DNA of 64,000 bases from positions 1,860,001 through 1,924,000 of the forward strand of contig MU839829.1 in the NCBI GenBank assembly GCA_030411725.1, written 5' to 3'. The stretch is from Echria macrotheca. Its lineage: Eukaryota; Ascomycota; Sordariomycetes; Sordariales; Schizotheciaceae. Shown one piece after another: positions 46,102-57,504 of the stretch (position 1 is its first letter; each line of letters opens with the position of its first letter). Both the position numbers and the translations under genes were made by a program. A model generated the notes under the pieces. That model ran no database searches, had not been told where the DNA came from, and was given only the letters and a program-made list of their open reading frames with translations.

Positions 46102-46978
46102 TGATGTCCATCACCATCATGATGAGGATGATGACGATGGCGATGGCGGTGAGCTGATAATATGGAGAAAAGGGTATAGAGAAAAAAGAAAGGATTTCCA
46201 GGTTTGTTGTTGTGTTGTGTGTGAATTTTCTGTCCTCGATACTTTTTCTTTTCAGCTACTTTTACTATTGAATGGAAGATACCCCCCCTTTCTTTGATAG
46301 AGAATACTGAATGGATATATACTGTATATACGGACAATGACAAAATGGCAACAAGGTCGGTCTAAATAAAGGTGTCTCGGTTTACAGCGGCAAACTCCCA
46401 ACACTGCCTTTCACTGTCTCACAACACAGCAAACAAAAAATTCAGCATGTAATCATCAAATTCGCCCACCAACCAACCCATCAGCTCCCCTCTAAACTCG
46501 AGGACAGCTGGCTCCAAAATGTGATATCTACAAGACAAGCAAAAAAGACAAACAGACAAAAAGCCACTGAAAAATAGGGATATCCTCGGATAACAATGCA
46601 AGTGTTGTGCTGCGTTTGCAGTGCTCCAATAGCGTCAATGCAGCCAAGTCAAGACTACGGACCACCCACACCTCCTGTCCCATCCCGTCCCATATTCCCG
46701 GCGAGATCCGAATCTCAGTAAACGCGAGTAAGGCGCAGATTCATCGCCACCCTCATAGAATATCTTGCCGGTCGTGCGGGCGTTTCGTTTCGCGGTCGTG
46801 TTGGATCGTCGTTGTCGTAGAGATGCTACCGGTGGAGCAGAGATAAAACCAAGGTGCCTCGGCCAGAGCCGACGGAGAAAGGAACGCACAGGTTGAGGTC
46901 GACTGGGTATACGTAGCGCAAAGCGGTTGGGACCCAACGTCCAGACCGGACGCGCCAGGACGTCAAGGTTCGAGCCCT
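46102..46978. other. 3' regions of NOP6 and RAC1 (convergent)
   Basis: About 880 bp between convergent stop codons, with ATC/CAT-rich microsatellite-like DNA at 46108-46150 and AT-rich UTR-like sequence. No gene. A GGTTCGAGCCC string near 46965 resembles a tRNA T-loop but no cloverleaf forms. Confidence 0.5.
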
Positions 46979-47909
46979 TTACAAGATGGTGCACTTGCTC
47001 TTCTTCTGCTTCTGCTGGGGCTCTCTTCGCGGGTTCAGAACGGCCCTAATCTAACGTCAGCCGGTTATTCGCCCGCCTTCTCGATAAAACCTACCGGATG
47101 GCCTCATCAAAGACCGTCTTCAAATTCCGCTGCGTCAGGGCAGAGCACTCCAGGTACTTGACCGCCTTGATTTCCTTGGCGCAGTTGAGCGCCTGCTCGT
47201 ATGTGACGGGAGCCATTCGCTTCTCGGCCAGACTCCTGATCGTGTCGGGGTCTTCACGAAGGTCAAGCTTAGTGCCGACGAGAATGATGGGAATGTTGGG
47301 AGCATGGTGGTCGATCTCGGGATACCACTATTCTCGTTAGTACTACCGCTTCCGCGACGCAGAGCCTAACCCACCTTGGCCTTGACATTGTCAAACGACG
47401 GCGGGCTAACGATGGAGAAGCAGATGAGGAAAACGTCGGTCTGAGGGTATGAAAGCGGCCGGAGTCTATCATAATCTTCTTGGCCTGCCGTATCCCAGAG
47501 TCCCAAGCTGATGGGCTTGCCATCAACCATTACACTCGCTGAGTAGTTGTCGAAGCTGCCAGAGAGCTCATGTCAGAATTATGGGACGCGGACATTGTTC
47601 GTTTCGCTGACGTACACTGTAGGGATATATTCGCCTGGGAAGGCATTCGTCGTGTAGGAAATGAGCAGACATGTCTGTTTGCGGGTCAGCGCTCCGTGGT
47701 GCAGACGGCGAGATTGACCATCGCAGAATTGACACGCGGCCCGAGATGCTCACCTTGCCGACGGCGCCATCGCCAGTGACAACGCACTGCATTTGAGGTC
47801 ATGGTTAGCTTGGAGCCCGGTTTAGTGCCGCTGTCGCGCAGCCGGTTGGAGACTGGCGGTTTCAGCCTTGACGAACCTTGAGTGACTGAACCGCTCCTGG
47901 AGCAGCCAT
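46979..47909 (-). CDS. RAC1: Rho-family GTPase RAC1
   Basis: Six exons: 47909-47877, 47786-47754, 47674-47616, 47555-47375, 47327-47095, 47045-46979; 201 aa. The start MAAPGAVQSLK is joined to CVVTGDGAVGKT, giving the P-loop GDGAVGKT at 16-23. Effector region YIPTVFDNYSA, switch II LWDTAGQEDYDRLRPLSYP, TKLDLRED (NKxD equivalent) and SALTQ are all intact. The Rho insert (RSLAEKRMAPVTYEQ) separates it from Ras proteins, and the sequence is Rac-like, not Cdc42-like. The tail QQKQKKSKCTIL ends in a geranylgeranylation-type CaaX. Rac directs actin organisation and polarised growth and feeds NADPH oxidase in filamentous fungi. The first two coding exons are 33 nt each. Confident. Confidence 0.96.
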
Positions 47910-50085
47910 ATTTTCTAAATGTGATGGTCGGAAGAAGTTTGGACTGGAGCTGCAGGATCCAAGGTACGAATGGAGATATAAAAGTCGGATGCACCCGGTC
48001 GGGGGGTTGGTTCAGAAGTGCGAAGGCGGAAGGCGGGAGACGGGAGGCGGGAGCAAGGAGTGGGCAGGTTTAGCGATAGCGACAAATGGATTGTACGTGA
48101 GGGTCCGAGTCCGGGGGCTTGGATCGGACGACTGGTGCAATTGCCGTGCAAAGTCGAGATGAAGAGCAAACACAGCTATACACAAGATTAAGAAACCGCT
48201 CAACACGGCGGCGAACAGTCTGGTGGTGCCTGGACGGTGTCTGATCGGATTCGGGAGCAAAAGCTGGGGACGGGTGAGGAATCTGGGATGGTCGACAAGA
48301 AGTGGATAGGTCCCCCCCGTCGAGAGATAAAAAAACACCCACTGTGCGCACTGTGTGCGCCTGTCCCGTTCTGTCGCTGTGGTGCGGCCATGGAGGGCGG
48401 CTTCTCCTGCATCTGGTGGCGTCGTCGCCGTGTCCTTTGCAGTGGAGCTCGCTGGTCGACGCACGGCGTACCGGTGGTCTTGGCGGCGTTGGCGGGGGGC
48501 ACCTGGTGACTTGCCATTGGGAGTCAGGAGTCGCCTCTAACACTTTCGGCGTCAACCACCTCCAGGCGAGCCGATGGGAAGGGCCATGAGTCTACAGCGG
48601 CCGACGCGGTCCGGGAACAGGCTCGTCCGTTGCCGTACAAGCCTGGAGAACCCCAAACACATTGCCTCCTTGGACGGCCCAGGTACGGGCGGGGCAGCAA
48701 GAGAGGATAGTTATAGAGAGAGGGGCACAACAGATGATCAAAAGCACAGCAAGCACGATCCGAGCTCACTCAGACCTGTCTGTGTCTGCTCTACATCCGC
48801 AGGACTCTCTTGAGTGGTTCCTAATCCCTAGGTTGTGCCTGAGCACTACGTCGCACTGTGTCGCAAGGCAGTCTCCGTGGTGGGGAAGCTTTGGAAGGGC
48901 GAAACGACCCAAAAAGGTCGTGCTGTGGACGTCGAAACGTCTACGACTGCATCACTCCGTATCTTGTAAACTTCCGAGCCTTGGCATGGGGTAAATGATG
49001 GGATGCCACGATGCCAGGGCGAAGCGGCTGGACAGCTGTCTTGTCACCGCTTCTGCTTCGGGAAACGATCCGAGTTGATGGCCGGTTGTTGCGCGATGCG
49101 TGAGGACGTTGGATCTCCCTTGCTTTACCGTGCGCCTCGTCTCCACCGTACATTGGTAGATATACTGGGACTCCTTCCCACATATCGACGATATCTGAAA
49201 TGACATGTGAGCCAAGACCAACTGCTACATGTAGGTTTGATATCTAGCAAAGGAGAATGCTCATGTCTCCCCGAGAACAGACCACTTTACATAGAATTGC
49301 ACCATCTCAGATCGCCTACCTCTGGAGGTCAGAACCGTCGGGAGTTCAGGCGTTGGATTTGACGCACGTCTTGTAACAGGCCTCTTCTGTGGAACATCCG
49401 GCGAATGTTGCTGCGGGTTCGAAAGGCCATGGCGGGAGCATTCGTCCGCTGATTCGTCCGTTTGAATCGGGCCTGTGACAATCCTTGATGGCGGTCCTTG
49501 AGTGGATGGCAGAGTTTCGACCATCACCACGACCACCGTCGTCGAATGGCATCTGAAGCGCTAATGCACCCGGGATCGCTCACCTCACCGAGAAGGGAAG
49601 ACCGCTCGAGCTGCCTGCGTGCTTGCCTGGCGTTTGAGCTCGGCAGCGGGACAGCAGAAGGCCGAGGTCGCAGTCGTCTTGGGGTTGAGAAACAGCACTG
49701 CTGCGCGCAGCACAAATCAGCAGCCGCATTTCATATATCTACCGTGGTGATACCGGGATGTACGCCAGGTAGATCATGGTACGGATGGTTATTACAGAAT
49801 CCCATCCGTGATGTGCATCGGTTCACTGTTCTCAGAGTTTTGACTTGTGGTGTTCAATGGCCATGGGTGGGGTCGAATTACCCCCACATCCCACAGCAGC
49901 TTTCTGGTGTGGACCTCCACAGCAGACGCGCTCGCTGCCCACTCGACGCGTCAAGCTTCAACCTCCCAACCAAGACGACAACCCCACATCTGCCAACAAC
50001 TTCACAGCTGTTGACGGCAACATCCGATCCGATCAAATGTCCAATTGATAGCCTCATCGAACAATCTACAACGTCTTAGTTCGCC
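47910..50085. other. divergent upstream region RAC1 / CENP-T, 2.2 kb
   Basis: No supported gene. Several mid-size frames on both strands (for example 48070-48555 minus) lack domains. The segment is presumably shared regulatory DNA and 5' leaders. Confidence 0.5.
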
Positions 50086-51698
50086 ATGGCTAGGGAAAGC
50101 CATCCTCCAGGCCGAAATCCGGCACCTGATCCAGACACTCCAGTTCGCCGTGCCATATCCGCCGAACCCGGGAGTGTCGCGGCTTCGAGTCGCCTTTCGT
50201 TCTCGATCAGGACTCCCGCCAGCCAGGGCCGTAATCTCACTCTCAACCGGTCAGTTCAGGGGCTATCTGCGTCCGGACGCAAGGCAGGCGCCGGGGCGGC
50301 TTCAGCGACACCACATGCGCGCGCGGCCTTCCGAACTATCGATTCACGGCGCGCCGCCATCTCAACACCACACCTTGCCAATCGCCGGCGAAGCGTGCGC
50401 GAGGCGCGCGAGACACCGCGGGACGTATTGCGTAACCTTGGCAAAGCGCTCGCCAAAACCTCGGAGGCGATCAAGTCGTCCAGCTCGTCCCCCAAGTCGC
50501 CAAAGCCGGCCGACGATACCATCTTGGAGGAGAGGCCAAGCCAGTTCCTTGACGATGACGATGACGAGGATTTGCCTAAAAGGCCGAGGCTGTCGCTGCC
50601 GATTGATGTAGATGAAGACGACGACGACGAGCTCCGGCCGCACAGGTCGGCAGGCTTGGAGGATGAGGACCTGACGATGAGATCGGTTGAGATGCCCAGA
50701 AGGGCGTATAGCGAGCAACCCGCTAGGTTATCAACTGGCAGCGTCAGGATAAGCGACTACTACGGGAGGGGAGGGGAGGCGCCGGACGACGAGGACGGTA
50801 TCGACCCAGGCTTCTTCCCTCCACGAGCCCCCATACCAGAAGAAGATTTTGGCTTCGACGATGATGGGCCGTCCTACGACAGATCGGGTTTTGATATGGC
50901 TCGCCGCGACACACTCGGGCGTGCCAGCGATTTCGGACTCGAGGTGCCTTTGGACATGGCAAACGAGAGCACTGTGATGCTTGCGCCACAGCTTGAAGAT
51001 TCACCGATGCGACCACCTCCGGAGGACTTTGCGCCTATGTTTGACCAGCGAAGTGACGACGACGATGATGATGGGGACAACAATGCTGATATGGAAGGAT
51101 TCCCCGACCCTGTATCAGAGCCGGAAGAAGACAACGAAGTGGAGACTGTCGCTGAGGCTAGGACCCCGGTCACGGCTACGGTCACGGCCAAGTCTGCCAT
51201 AACAAAAAGGGGATCCTCAACAAAAGAGACCATCAAGCGAACGAAGAGAATCTCGCGGCACAGTATCGAGTATCCGTCGCTCCCTGCAGGAGTGGTCAAA
51301 CGTCTTGCCCAAACGTTTGCCAAGACGAGTGGCGCCAAAGGCAAGATCAACCCGGAAACGCTCAAGGCCATCATTCAGGCTTCGGACTGGTTCTTTGAGC
51401 AGATCGGGGAAGATCTAGAGGCTTATGCCAAGCATGCCCATCGGAAGACTATCGACGAGAGTGACATGCTCACTTTGATGAAGAGGTATGTCTTTGGAGG
51501 GTATCTCTGGTACATTTGATATTACACGGTATCTAACAGGTTCCTAGACAACGACAGACCAGCTCCCACATGACACCGTTTGCCCTCGCGCAGCGCCATC
51601 TACCGCGGGAGCTTCTGCAAGAACTTCGGATGACGCCGCCAGTTGCGCCAAAGAAACGAAGGAGAGCCAGTGTTGGGGAGGATCCGGAGGTCACCTGA
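50086..51698 (+). CDS. CNN1: inner kinetochore protein CENP-T
   Basis: Exons 50086-51485 and 51548-51698 (62-nt intron), 516 aa. A long disordered N-terminus (basic first 130 residues, then acidic patches such as DDDDDED) precedes a C-terminal histone fold from about residue 396: YPSLPAGVVKRLAQTFAK, then INPETLKAIIQASDWFFEQIGEDLEAYAKHAHRKTIDESDMLTLMKR. Splicing adds the CENP-T-specific extension QRQTSSHMTPFALAQRHLPRELLQEL. CENP-T pairs with CENP-W at centromeres and its N-terminus recruits the Ndc80 complex. Without the second exon the ORF ends in an intron-derived VFGGYLWYI. The acceptor used is CCTAG at 51547; the upstream AACAG would shift the frame to a stop. Confident. Confidence 0.93.
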
Positions 51699-51718
51699 GC
51701 TGGCTGGTGCGGCTATTA

Positions 51719-52887
51719 TCACCAGTTCTTATTCATACGAACACGACTTGAGGGATTGGTGGGCTTCTTCTTGACCACCATCCAAAGCATGATGGATGTA
51801 GCCACACCCAGCCCGTACCTGGAGACATTAGCTGGGGATAAGGGCCAACAGAATTTAGGAAGTGCGTACCAGGTAAATATGTACTGCGCATGGTTATTGC
51901 GCAGATTCACCTCGGCTGGCCGTCCTATGGGAATACCATTGGCTTGCATGTGGAGGAGCTGTTGAAAATCCGGCTCTGTCCAGCATCAGTTAGTTCCCAG
52001 GCCAGGCTTGTACATAGTTATGGTCAAAGGGAACGAACCCATCGTCTGCTCAATCCAAACTGCTTGGCTCCCTGTGAGAGCGGCCATCTGTACCACATCG
52101 GGAAAGTAAAACTCGCCCTTGTCTGGCCTGTTCTCTGGCGTGAACATGTTCTTTTTCCACGGCTCACGAAGCATGCCCTCGACCCGAACTTCGCCCGTCG
52201 GCAAAGACTCTGGCCGTTTCTTCTGGTCTGCAAGGTCCTTGGAGATCCACCCGCGGTTTACCAGGACCGTCGCCCCCGGGTCGCCGTCCCTCTCCAACGG
52301 TGTGATGACCATGTACCCTTGCTCGCCATCACGCACACGAGGTCCGATCAACATCTCCTTGTCGTGGCGGAAACGGCCGGTCGCATACACCCGTCGGTAG
52401 TCGAAGTCGGCGATGGCATCGGGGTCGATGCGGCCCGGTAGAGGAAGCGGCGGGCGCACGATGCGGTCCTCGCACTTGGCGATCAGGTCTGTCTTCCACT
52501 TGAGACGCTGGACTTGCCATGTCCCGAGGACGAAGGCGGTGACGGGGATGATTGCTTTCCAGAGAGTCAGACGATGAGTGAGGGTACAGCGGTTAGAAGG
52601 GATGGGAGCTTCTTACCCAGTACAATTAAACCCCAGCCGTGTCTCTTCCCGGCCCGTACCAGCTCGGGAGGGTTGTCGAGGATCGATGTGAACCCGGGCT
52701 CGTCGGCGGCTTGTCTGTTATGGTTTTGGGGAGATGTCGAGAGCGGCCGTTGTTGCGCGCTGCTGCTTCGCGCTGGTTTATACGGTGTCCATAGCTTCTG
52801 TGCACTCTTCCTGGTGGCAGCTGGTGATATCCTTTGCCTCGTCAAGGGACGCAACAGGGAATTGGAGAATATCGCCCTATTCGCCAT
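51719..52887 (-). CDS. SHY1: cytochrome c oxidase assembly protein SHY1 (SURF1)
   Basis: Four exons: 52887-52617, 52554-52039, 51975-51870, 51818-51719; 330 aa. The N-terminus is a Ser/Arg-rich mitochondrial presequence. The SURF1 pattern follows: first membrane helix ending LGTWQVQRLKWKTDLI, the core RVYATGRFRHDKEMLIGPR, GATVLVNRGWI, GMLREPWKKNMFTPENRP, WFYPDV-like FYFPDVVQMA, then RNNHAQYIFTWYGLGVATSIMLWMVV as the second helix. Both helices flank an intermembrane-space domain. SHY1 assists heme a insertion and Cox1 maturation in complex IV assembly. The conserved GW, NNH and Y...T.YGL residues are present. Introns are 51-63 nt. Its stop codon is 20 bp from that of the convergent CENP-T gene. 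Confidence 0.95.
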
Positions 52888-53291
52888 GTTTTCGTCGTTG
52901 GTCGTCGGCCTCCCGAGCTGAGGTCGAGCCGCTCACGACAGAAATTTGGAGTTGCGTCACTGCTGAATTTCCAGGGGCCAATTGCCCCGCTGTGCGACCG
53001 GGCTGCTCGGCAAGCTCCAGACTGCAGCTCGCCCTCACGCCCTGTGGGATCCCATTACGGAAGGGAGCTCAGCTTCACTCAGCCTCCCGACGGACAATGA
53101 AGCCACCGTTGCATCCACTCTTGAATTAGACAAGCAACTTGACCGCGCTTCACATGTCTGCTGTGTGATACCTAGGACACTCCAGCTATAAATTGTATTC
53201 ATAACTTGACGCTCTTGAATTTCTATATTGCCTATTGCTCGCAGCAGAGCACCTGTCTTTCGCCACGTACACAACATCAAGAAGCTGCATC
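52888..53291. other. divergent promoter SHY1 / UBX gene
   Basis: About 400 bp between divergent starts; no gene or repeat seen. Confidence 0.6.
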
Positions 53292-54987
53292 ATGTCCTTC
53301 TTCCAAGGTACCCTGCAGCAGGGCATTGGAGCTGCTGTCCAGCAGGGGAAATCTGTTTTATGTTTTGTCACAGGTAACCTCCAGACACATGCTCTTGTTG
53401 ATGGACTGGCCGCTAACATGACCCGCAGACAATGCGACTGAGAGCAAGACATGGGAAGAGGAATATCTTGTTGACGACTCGGTATGCCACCCCAGGTGTG
53501 CCTGGCGCATCCTTTGTCTAACTCGGGAATAGGTCGCCCCGTTGATCGAGTCTCAAGCTGTCTCGCTTCGACTCGAGGCCGGATCCCAAGAGGAAGGCTT
53601 TCTCACTCAGCTGTATCCGATCCCAAAGAAGCCAACGATAGTCATCATCAAGTAAGGTCCCCGGCGTGTCAGATCACATTATTCTAACATGTTTTCCAGG
53701 AACGGAGAGTTGAAGGAGTACATCGCCGCGGGCGTTTCCAAAGAGGTGTTCCTGAGACGAATTCTGGGGGCTCTCCAACCAGCCCAGCCCGCCGCCCCCA
53801 TACCGGTCGAAGCTGCCTCCAGTCCAACAGCTGCGCCAGCACCGGCATCTGTTCAAGCTACGCCCAGTGCAGCTGCCGTGCCAATATCTTCGTCTGCTCA
53901 AGCTACTACTTCAAGTATGCCTGCCGCATCGGTACCGGTGTCGGCTCCGACAGAGTCCCAACCTAGCCCTGCCTCCTCCGGCCACAACACACCATCATCT
54001 TCCACGGAAGCTGAGGTTCAGCCCCCTGCTGTACCGAGCAGGAGGGAGGAAGAAGAAGCCCGAAAGAAACGCGTTGCCAAGGGCAAGAGGAGGGAGGAGG
54101 CTCCGAAAACACCGCCAAAGATTTCTGACGAACAGCGCAAGCATGCCGAGATCCTCAAGAAAAAGCAACAGGAAGCTCGCGAGGAGCGGGCGCGCATCCT
54201 CAAGGCGATAGAAGACGACAAAGCAGCGCGGCGCGCACGGCAGGCCGAGAAGGAAGCTGAGAGGCGAGCTTTGGCTGCCGCCGATGCCGAGGCCAAAGCC
54301 GAGCCAGCACTCTACGAAGAGAAGAAGGCTGCATACCCCAAGCCATCCCGGGCCACGGAGCACTGCTCGCTACAGGTGAGGCTACTGGATGGCGGCCACA
54401 TCCGGAACAAGTTCTCTAGCCACGAAACGCTGGCGAACGTCCGAGAATGGGTCGATAAGACAATTGCCGGTGAGGCTGGAGGCCACAGGGGCAAGACGGC
54501 GTACTTGTTCAAGATCCTGCTTACACCGCTCCCGAGCAAGACGGTGGACGTTACCGAGGAAGGAAAATCGCTGCAGGAGCTGGGTTTGACGCCCTCGGCT
54601 ACGCTCATCCATATCCCCGTGGTCAAGTCTGCGGGGGCATACGCGGCGGCCGCTACCGGCGGGGGAAATGTTTTCTCGAGGGCCATAATCTTCTTGTTGG
54701 CCCTGGTCAGAGGTTTCTTGGATGTCGTTGTCTCTTTCTTCTCGACGCTCTTCAGCACGGCCGGCCCGCCGCAGCCTGCGGCCACCTCGCAGGAGAGTTC
54801 AGGGGCTGCCTCTGGGAGAGACGGGACCCAAACACAAGGACTCAGACGGACGGGCGAGAGGAGGAATGACCAGCAATTCTACAATGGGAACTCGGTACGT
54901 TGCACCATCAGTTTGGAGAGCCAGCCACAGCTAACACACAATTTGCAGACAAACTTTGAGCCAAGGCCGGACGACGAGGACGAGTAA
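53292..54987 (+). CDS. ER-anchored UBX-domain protein (UBXN4/erasin-like)
   Basis: Five exons: 53292-53373, 53429-53481, 53533-53651, 53700-54894, 54949-54987; 495 aa. The N-terminal ~110 residues form a thioredoxin-like UAS fold (GIGAAVQQGKSVLCFVTDN, then TQLYPIPKKPTIVIIKNGEL). An Ala/Ser/Pro linker (about 117-200) precedes a charged coiled coil (EEEEARKKRVAK through AEKEAERRALAA). The UBX domain spans about 304-385 (CSLQVRLLDGGHIRNKF, FKILLTPLPSKT, LGLTPSATLIHI). A hydrophobic hairpin at about 408-438 (RAIIFLLALVRGFLDVVVSFF) should dip into the ER membrane. UBX proteins recruit Cdc48/p97; this architecture matches ERAD factors of the UBXN4 group. The last exon encodes only 12 residues, ending DDEDE. 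Confidence 0.88.
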
Positions 54988-55224
54988 TGAGAGGAGAGAA
55001 CGGGGACAGTTGACTGAGTTGAGAGCAGCGGTATTAGGCCCTGTGTGTCCTCTTTGTACTATTTACAATCGATTTTGGTTTTGGTTTTGGCTTTGGCGTA
55101 TCAAGACACGTAATCAGCTCCAGACCGAAGAACCCCCGGGCTGAATGGCAGTGACAACAACCACAACCACCACGTCCTAGATCTCCACCTCGCCAACACA
55201 CTCCGGGGGGCAAGAAGCCTAGAC

Positions 55225-55826
55225 TTAGTACTGGCTAGCAGCAGCCTGGCACGCTTTCTGCGATGCTAATCAGCAAACCATTTCACCATATTAATAGGAG
55301 GACAGATAAAAACTCACCAGCTGCTCCAAATACCAGCCGCAAATCTGCATATTCCCACCCTGCTCATCCATGCACTTGGTAAACGACTGCGTCGCGCCGG
55401 CGCAGTTATTCCCCCACGAGCTGTTGTTGGTCATTCCATTATCCTGGGCCTGCGCGGCAACAGGACTCTGCGATGTCTCCGCCGGCGCCGACGAGCCTCC
55501 TCCGAAAAGTCCGCCGACGGCGTTGCTGAGCGTGTGGCCTATCGCCGAGCCGACTGCTACACCACTTTTTGTTTCGTTAGTTTCTAACTAGAGAAGGGTG
55601 GGTTGGGGGGAAAAGGGGCATACGCGGCGGTGGTGGCCATCTGGCCGAAGAGGCCGGGGCCTTGGGAGGAGGTCGTCGCGGGAGGAGCGGCGGCGTGGGA
55701 AGGAGGAGCTTGTGCGGGTGGTGCGGCGTAGGTTGTTGCTGGGCGGGTTTGTTGTTGTTGGGTTGGCGCTGGGGCTGGGCGGCGCGGGGCCGGGGTTGGG
55801 CGGGCGCCGGATCTTTGGCGAGGCAT
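55225..55826 (-). CDS. MIX17: MIX17 / CHCHD10-type mitochondrial twin-CX9C protein
   Basis: Three exons: 55826-55624, 55564-55318, 55257-55225; 160 aa. The first 60 residues are Arg/Pro/Ala/Gln-rich (MPRQRSGARPTPAPRRP), followed by a Gly/Ala hydrophobic segment (VAVGSAIGHTLSNAVGGLFGGG). The CHCH domain is clear: Cys122-x9-Cys132 and Cys143-x9-Cys153, substrates of the Mia40 import pathway. It acts in the intermembrane space. The start at 55826 gives the family-typical MPRQ; the frame extends upstream but that part is Pro/Thr/His-rich leader. Intron 1 uses an unusual acceptor (AAAAAG at 55565) although TAG and CAG triplets follow within 9 nt; only the AAAAAG choice keeps the frame and yields AAGVAVGSAIG. 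Confident. Confidence 0.92.
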
Positions 55827-56429
55827 TTTGTCTGTTGTTTTCGAAGGGGGTGTGTTGTTGTGAGGAGGAGAGTGTGTGTGTCGGGTAGGTAGTTGGAAAT
55901 GTGGTTGTTGAGGTGGTGGAAGTTTTGTCGGGATTATTTTGCCATTGGCCACTTAGCAGCTGGCTGGCTGGCGGGAGTTTGGTTCTGGCCGAGCGCCGAG
56001 CTTAAGCGGGTCTGTCTCGGACCGGGGGTTCCGTCTGGAAGCCAATCGAAGGTGCGGAAGGGTCGGGCGTTGCCCCGGATTTTCTTTTTAACTCGGGGGT
56101 TAGGGTTCATGATTTGTCGGGTGGAAAGGAGTTAGTCTTTGGGCTCGAAGATCTGGAGATCTCAGGGTGTTTAGGGTTTTGCCAGCTCGGTGAGGTTTTC
56201 GGTGATCGTTAGGTATGTAAAATAACTTTTGTACGGGGTAACCTCCGCTTGGAACATCTACACATGAGAAAAATTCGTGGGTATCATTACAGCCCCCTAA
56301 ACGCCCGGCAGCTTCTCCTGCCTCTCTGCCTCCCAATCCGTCCCCGTCTGCCTTATCTACCGCCGCCGGCCATTTCATCAAGACGATGATGGCCAAAAGA
56401 CAAAACGTAGCATGGCCTGCCCGACCAGA
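55827..56429. other. MIX17 upstream region
   Basis: 600 bp between the LRP1 stop and MIX17 start, both minus strand. No gene; GT-rich on the plus strand near 55850-55920, consistent with a CA-rich leader for MIX17. Confidence 0.5.
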
Positions 56430-57081
56430 TCAAGGTTTCTTGGACCTCGTCCGCGTACGCTTGTTATGTTGTTTGGGTTCTCGGCCGCCGGAGGAGTCAG
56501 CTCCCGACTGCTCAGCACTCCGCTTCTTGTCATTAACAGCAGCAGCAGTCTTCGCCTCGGCCTTGGCGCGCTCCTTCACCAGCAGCTCATTCAGCTTGTT
56601 TTTGATATCCTTGTCGTCGCCCTGAGGAGAGTTTTATGTCAAGAAAAAAAAACGTAAGAGATGGCACGGGGGGAAACATACAAGGTTGGCCTTGACAACA
56701 CGGATGGCTGCCTCGGTGTTTAGGGTGGTCTCACGCTCTGCCGGTGGCGTCTCGAGCTTCTGGATCTTGTCAAAGTATTGCTTGACGCGGATCAGCTCTT
56801 GGAAGACGGCGTGGTTTTTGGCTTCGACGCCGTTGAGGCGGAGGGAGGCTGTTTTTATTGTTAGATTCTCATGAGTAAAGAATTCCAAGGAAGATTTATT
56901 CACAGAAAATAATAGACTCCAAAGCGTAGGCTGTCAAAGCGAACAGCTTCGCTCTGTCGAGAAGGGGCAGTTTGGATGAGAGATCGCCAATGTTACCCAT
57001 GAGCGGCTTCAGCGCCGTCTCGAGGCTGTCGAGGTTGACGTCCAGCTGCTTGAGCTGGGGGGTGATGTCGGTGACATCCAT
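56430..57081 (-). CDS. LRP1: exosome cofactor LRP1/RRP47 (C1D family)
   Basis: Three exons: 57081-56904, 56848-56682, 56621-56430; 178 aa. A Sas10/C1D helical domain fills the first ~115 residues: LKQLDVNLDSLETALKPLMG, LPLLDRAKLFALTAYALESI, then FSSLRLNGVEAKNHAVFQEL and RVKQYFDKI. A Lys/Arg-rich C-terminal tail (NKRTRTRSKKP) suits RNA binding. In yeast, Lrp1/Rrp47 stabilises Rrp6 of the nuclear exosome and helps process rRNA and snoRNA. The splice at 56904/56848 joins T to CC, giving FSSLRL. Introns are 55 and 60 nt. Length is normal for the family. Confident. Confidence 0.92.
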
Positions 57082-57504
57082 GTTGACTATTGGGCCACAA
57101 TGGCAATATCGCAGAATCCCAATAATCGGTGGTGGTGGAAGTTTGATGTTTTATATCTTATCGATGGATTTTGATTGAAAAGCGATCCCGGCAGGCATGT
57201 TCCAGAGTGTTGGGAGCCACTGTGGGCCTCTTACAGCAAATCAGTCCAATCAGCGACAGCGAGTTTTTTCATCTTGGCGTCCCTTTGACCGCGGCGCGCG
57301 TGGGAAAAATTGTTCTTGCGACACTTCTCAGCAACATACACTCGGTTTCCTATCCACTTGCGCCAGCCCGCATCTCTACGCCCGTCACTCGCTACCGGTC
57401 CCCGATCTTGATCTCACGAGAGCGCATCCACCACCGATCGATGTTTTAACCCGCAAGCCGCTGTGCGAAGGGCGTTTCCAGCCCAGTTCCAGGGCCCCAG
57501 TACC
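57082..57504. other. divergent promoter LRP1 / ketopantoate-reductase-like gene
   Basis: About 420 bp between divergent starts; no gene or repeat seen. Confidence 0.6.

Noticed and set aside
46955..46980. T-loop-like GGTTCGAGCCC, possible tRNA
   Set aside because: No matching acceptor, D or anticodon arms upstream.
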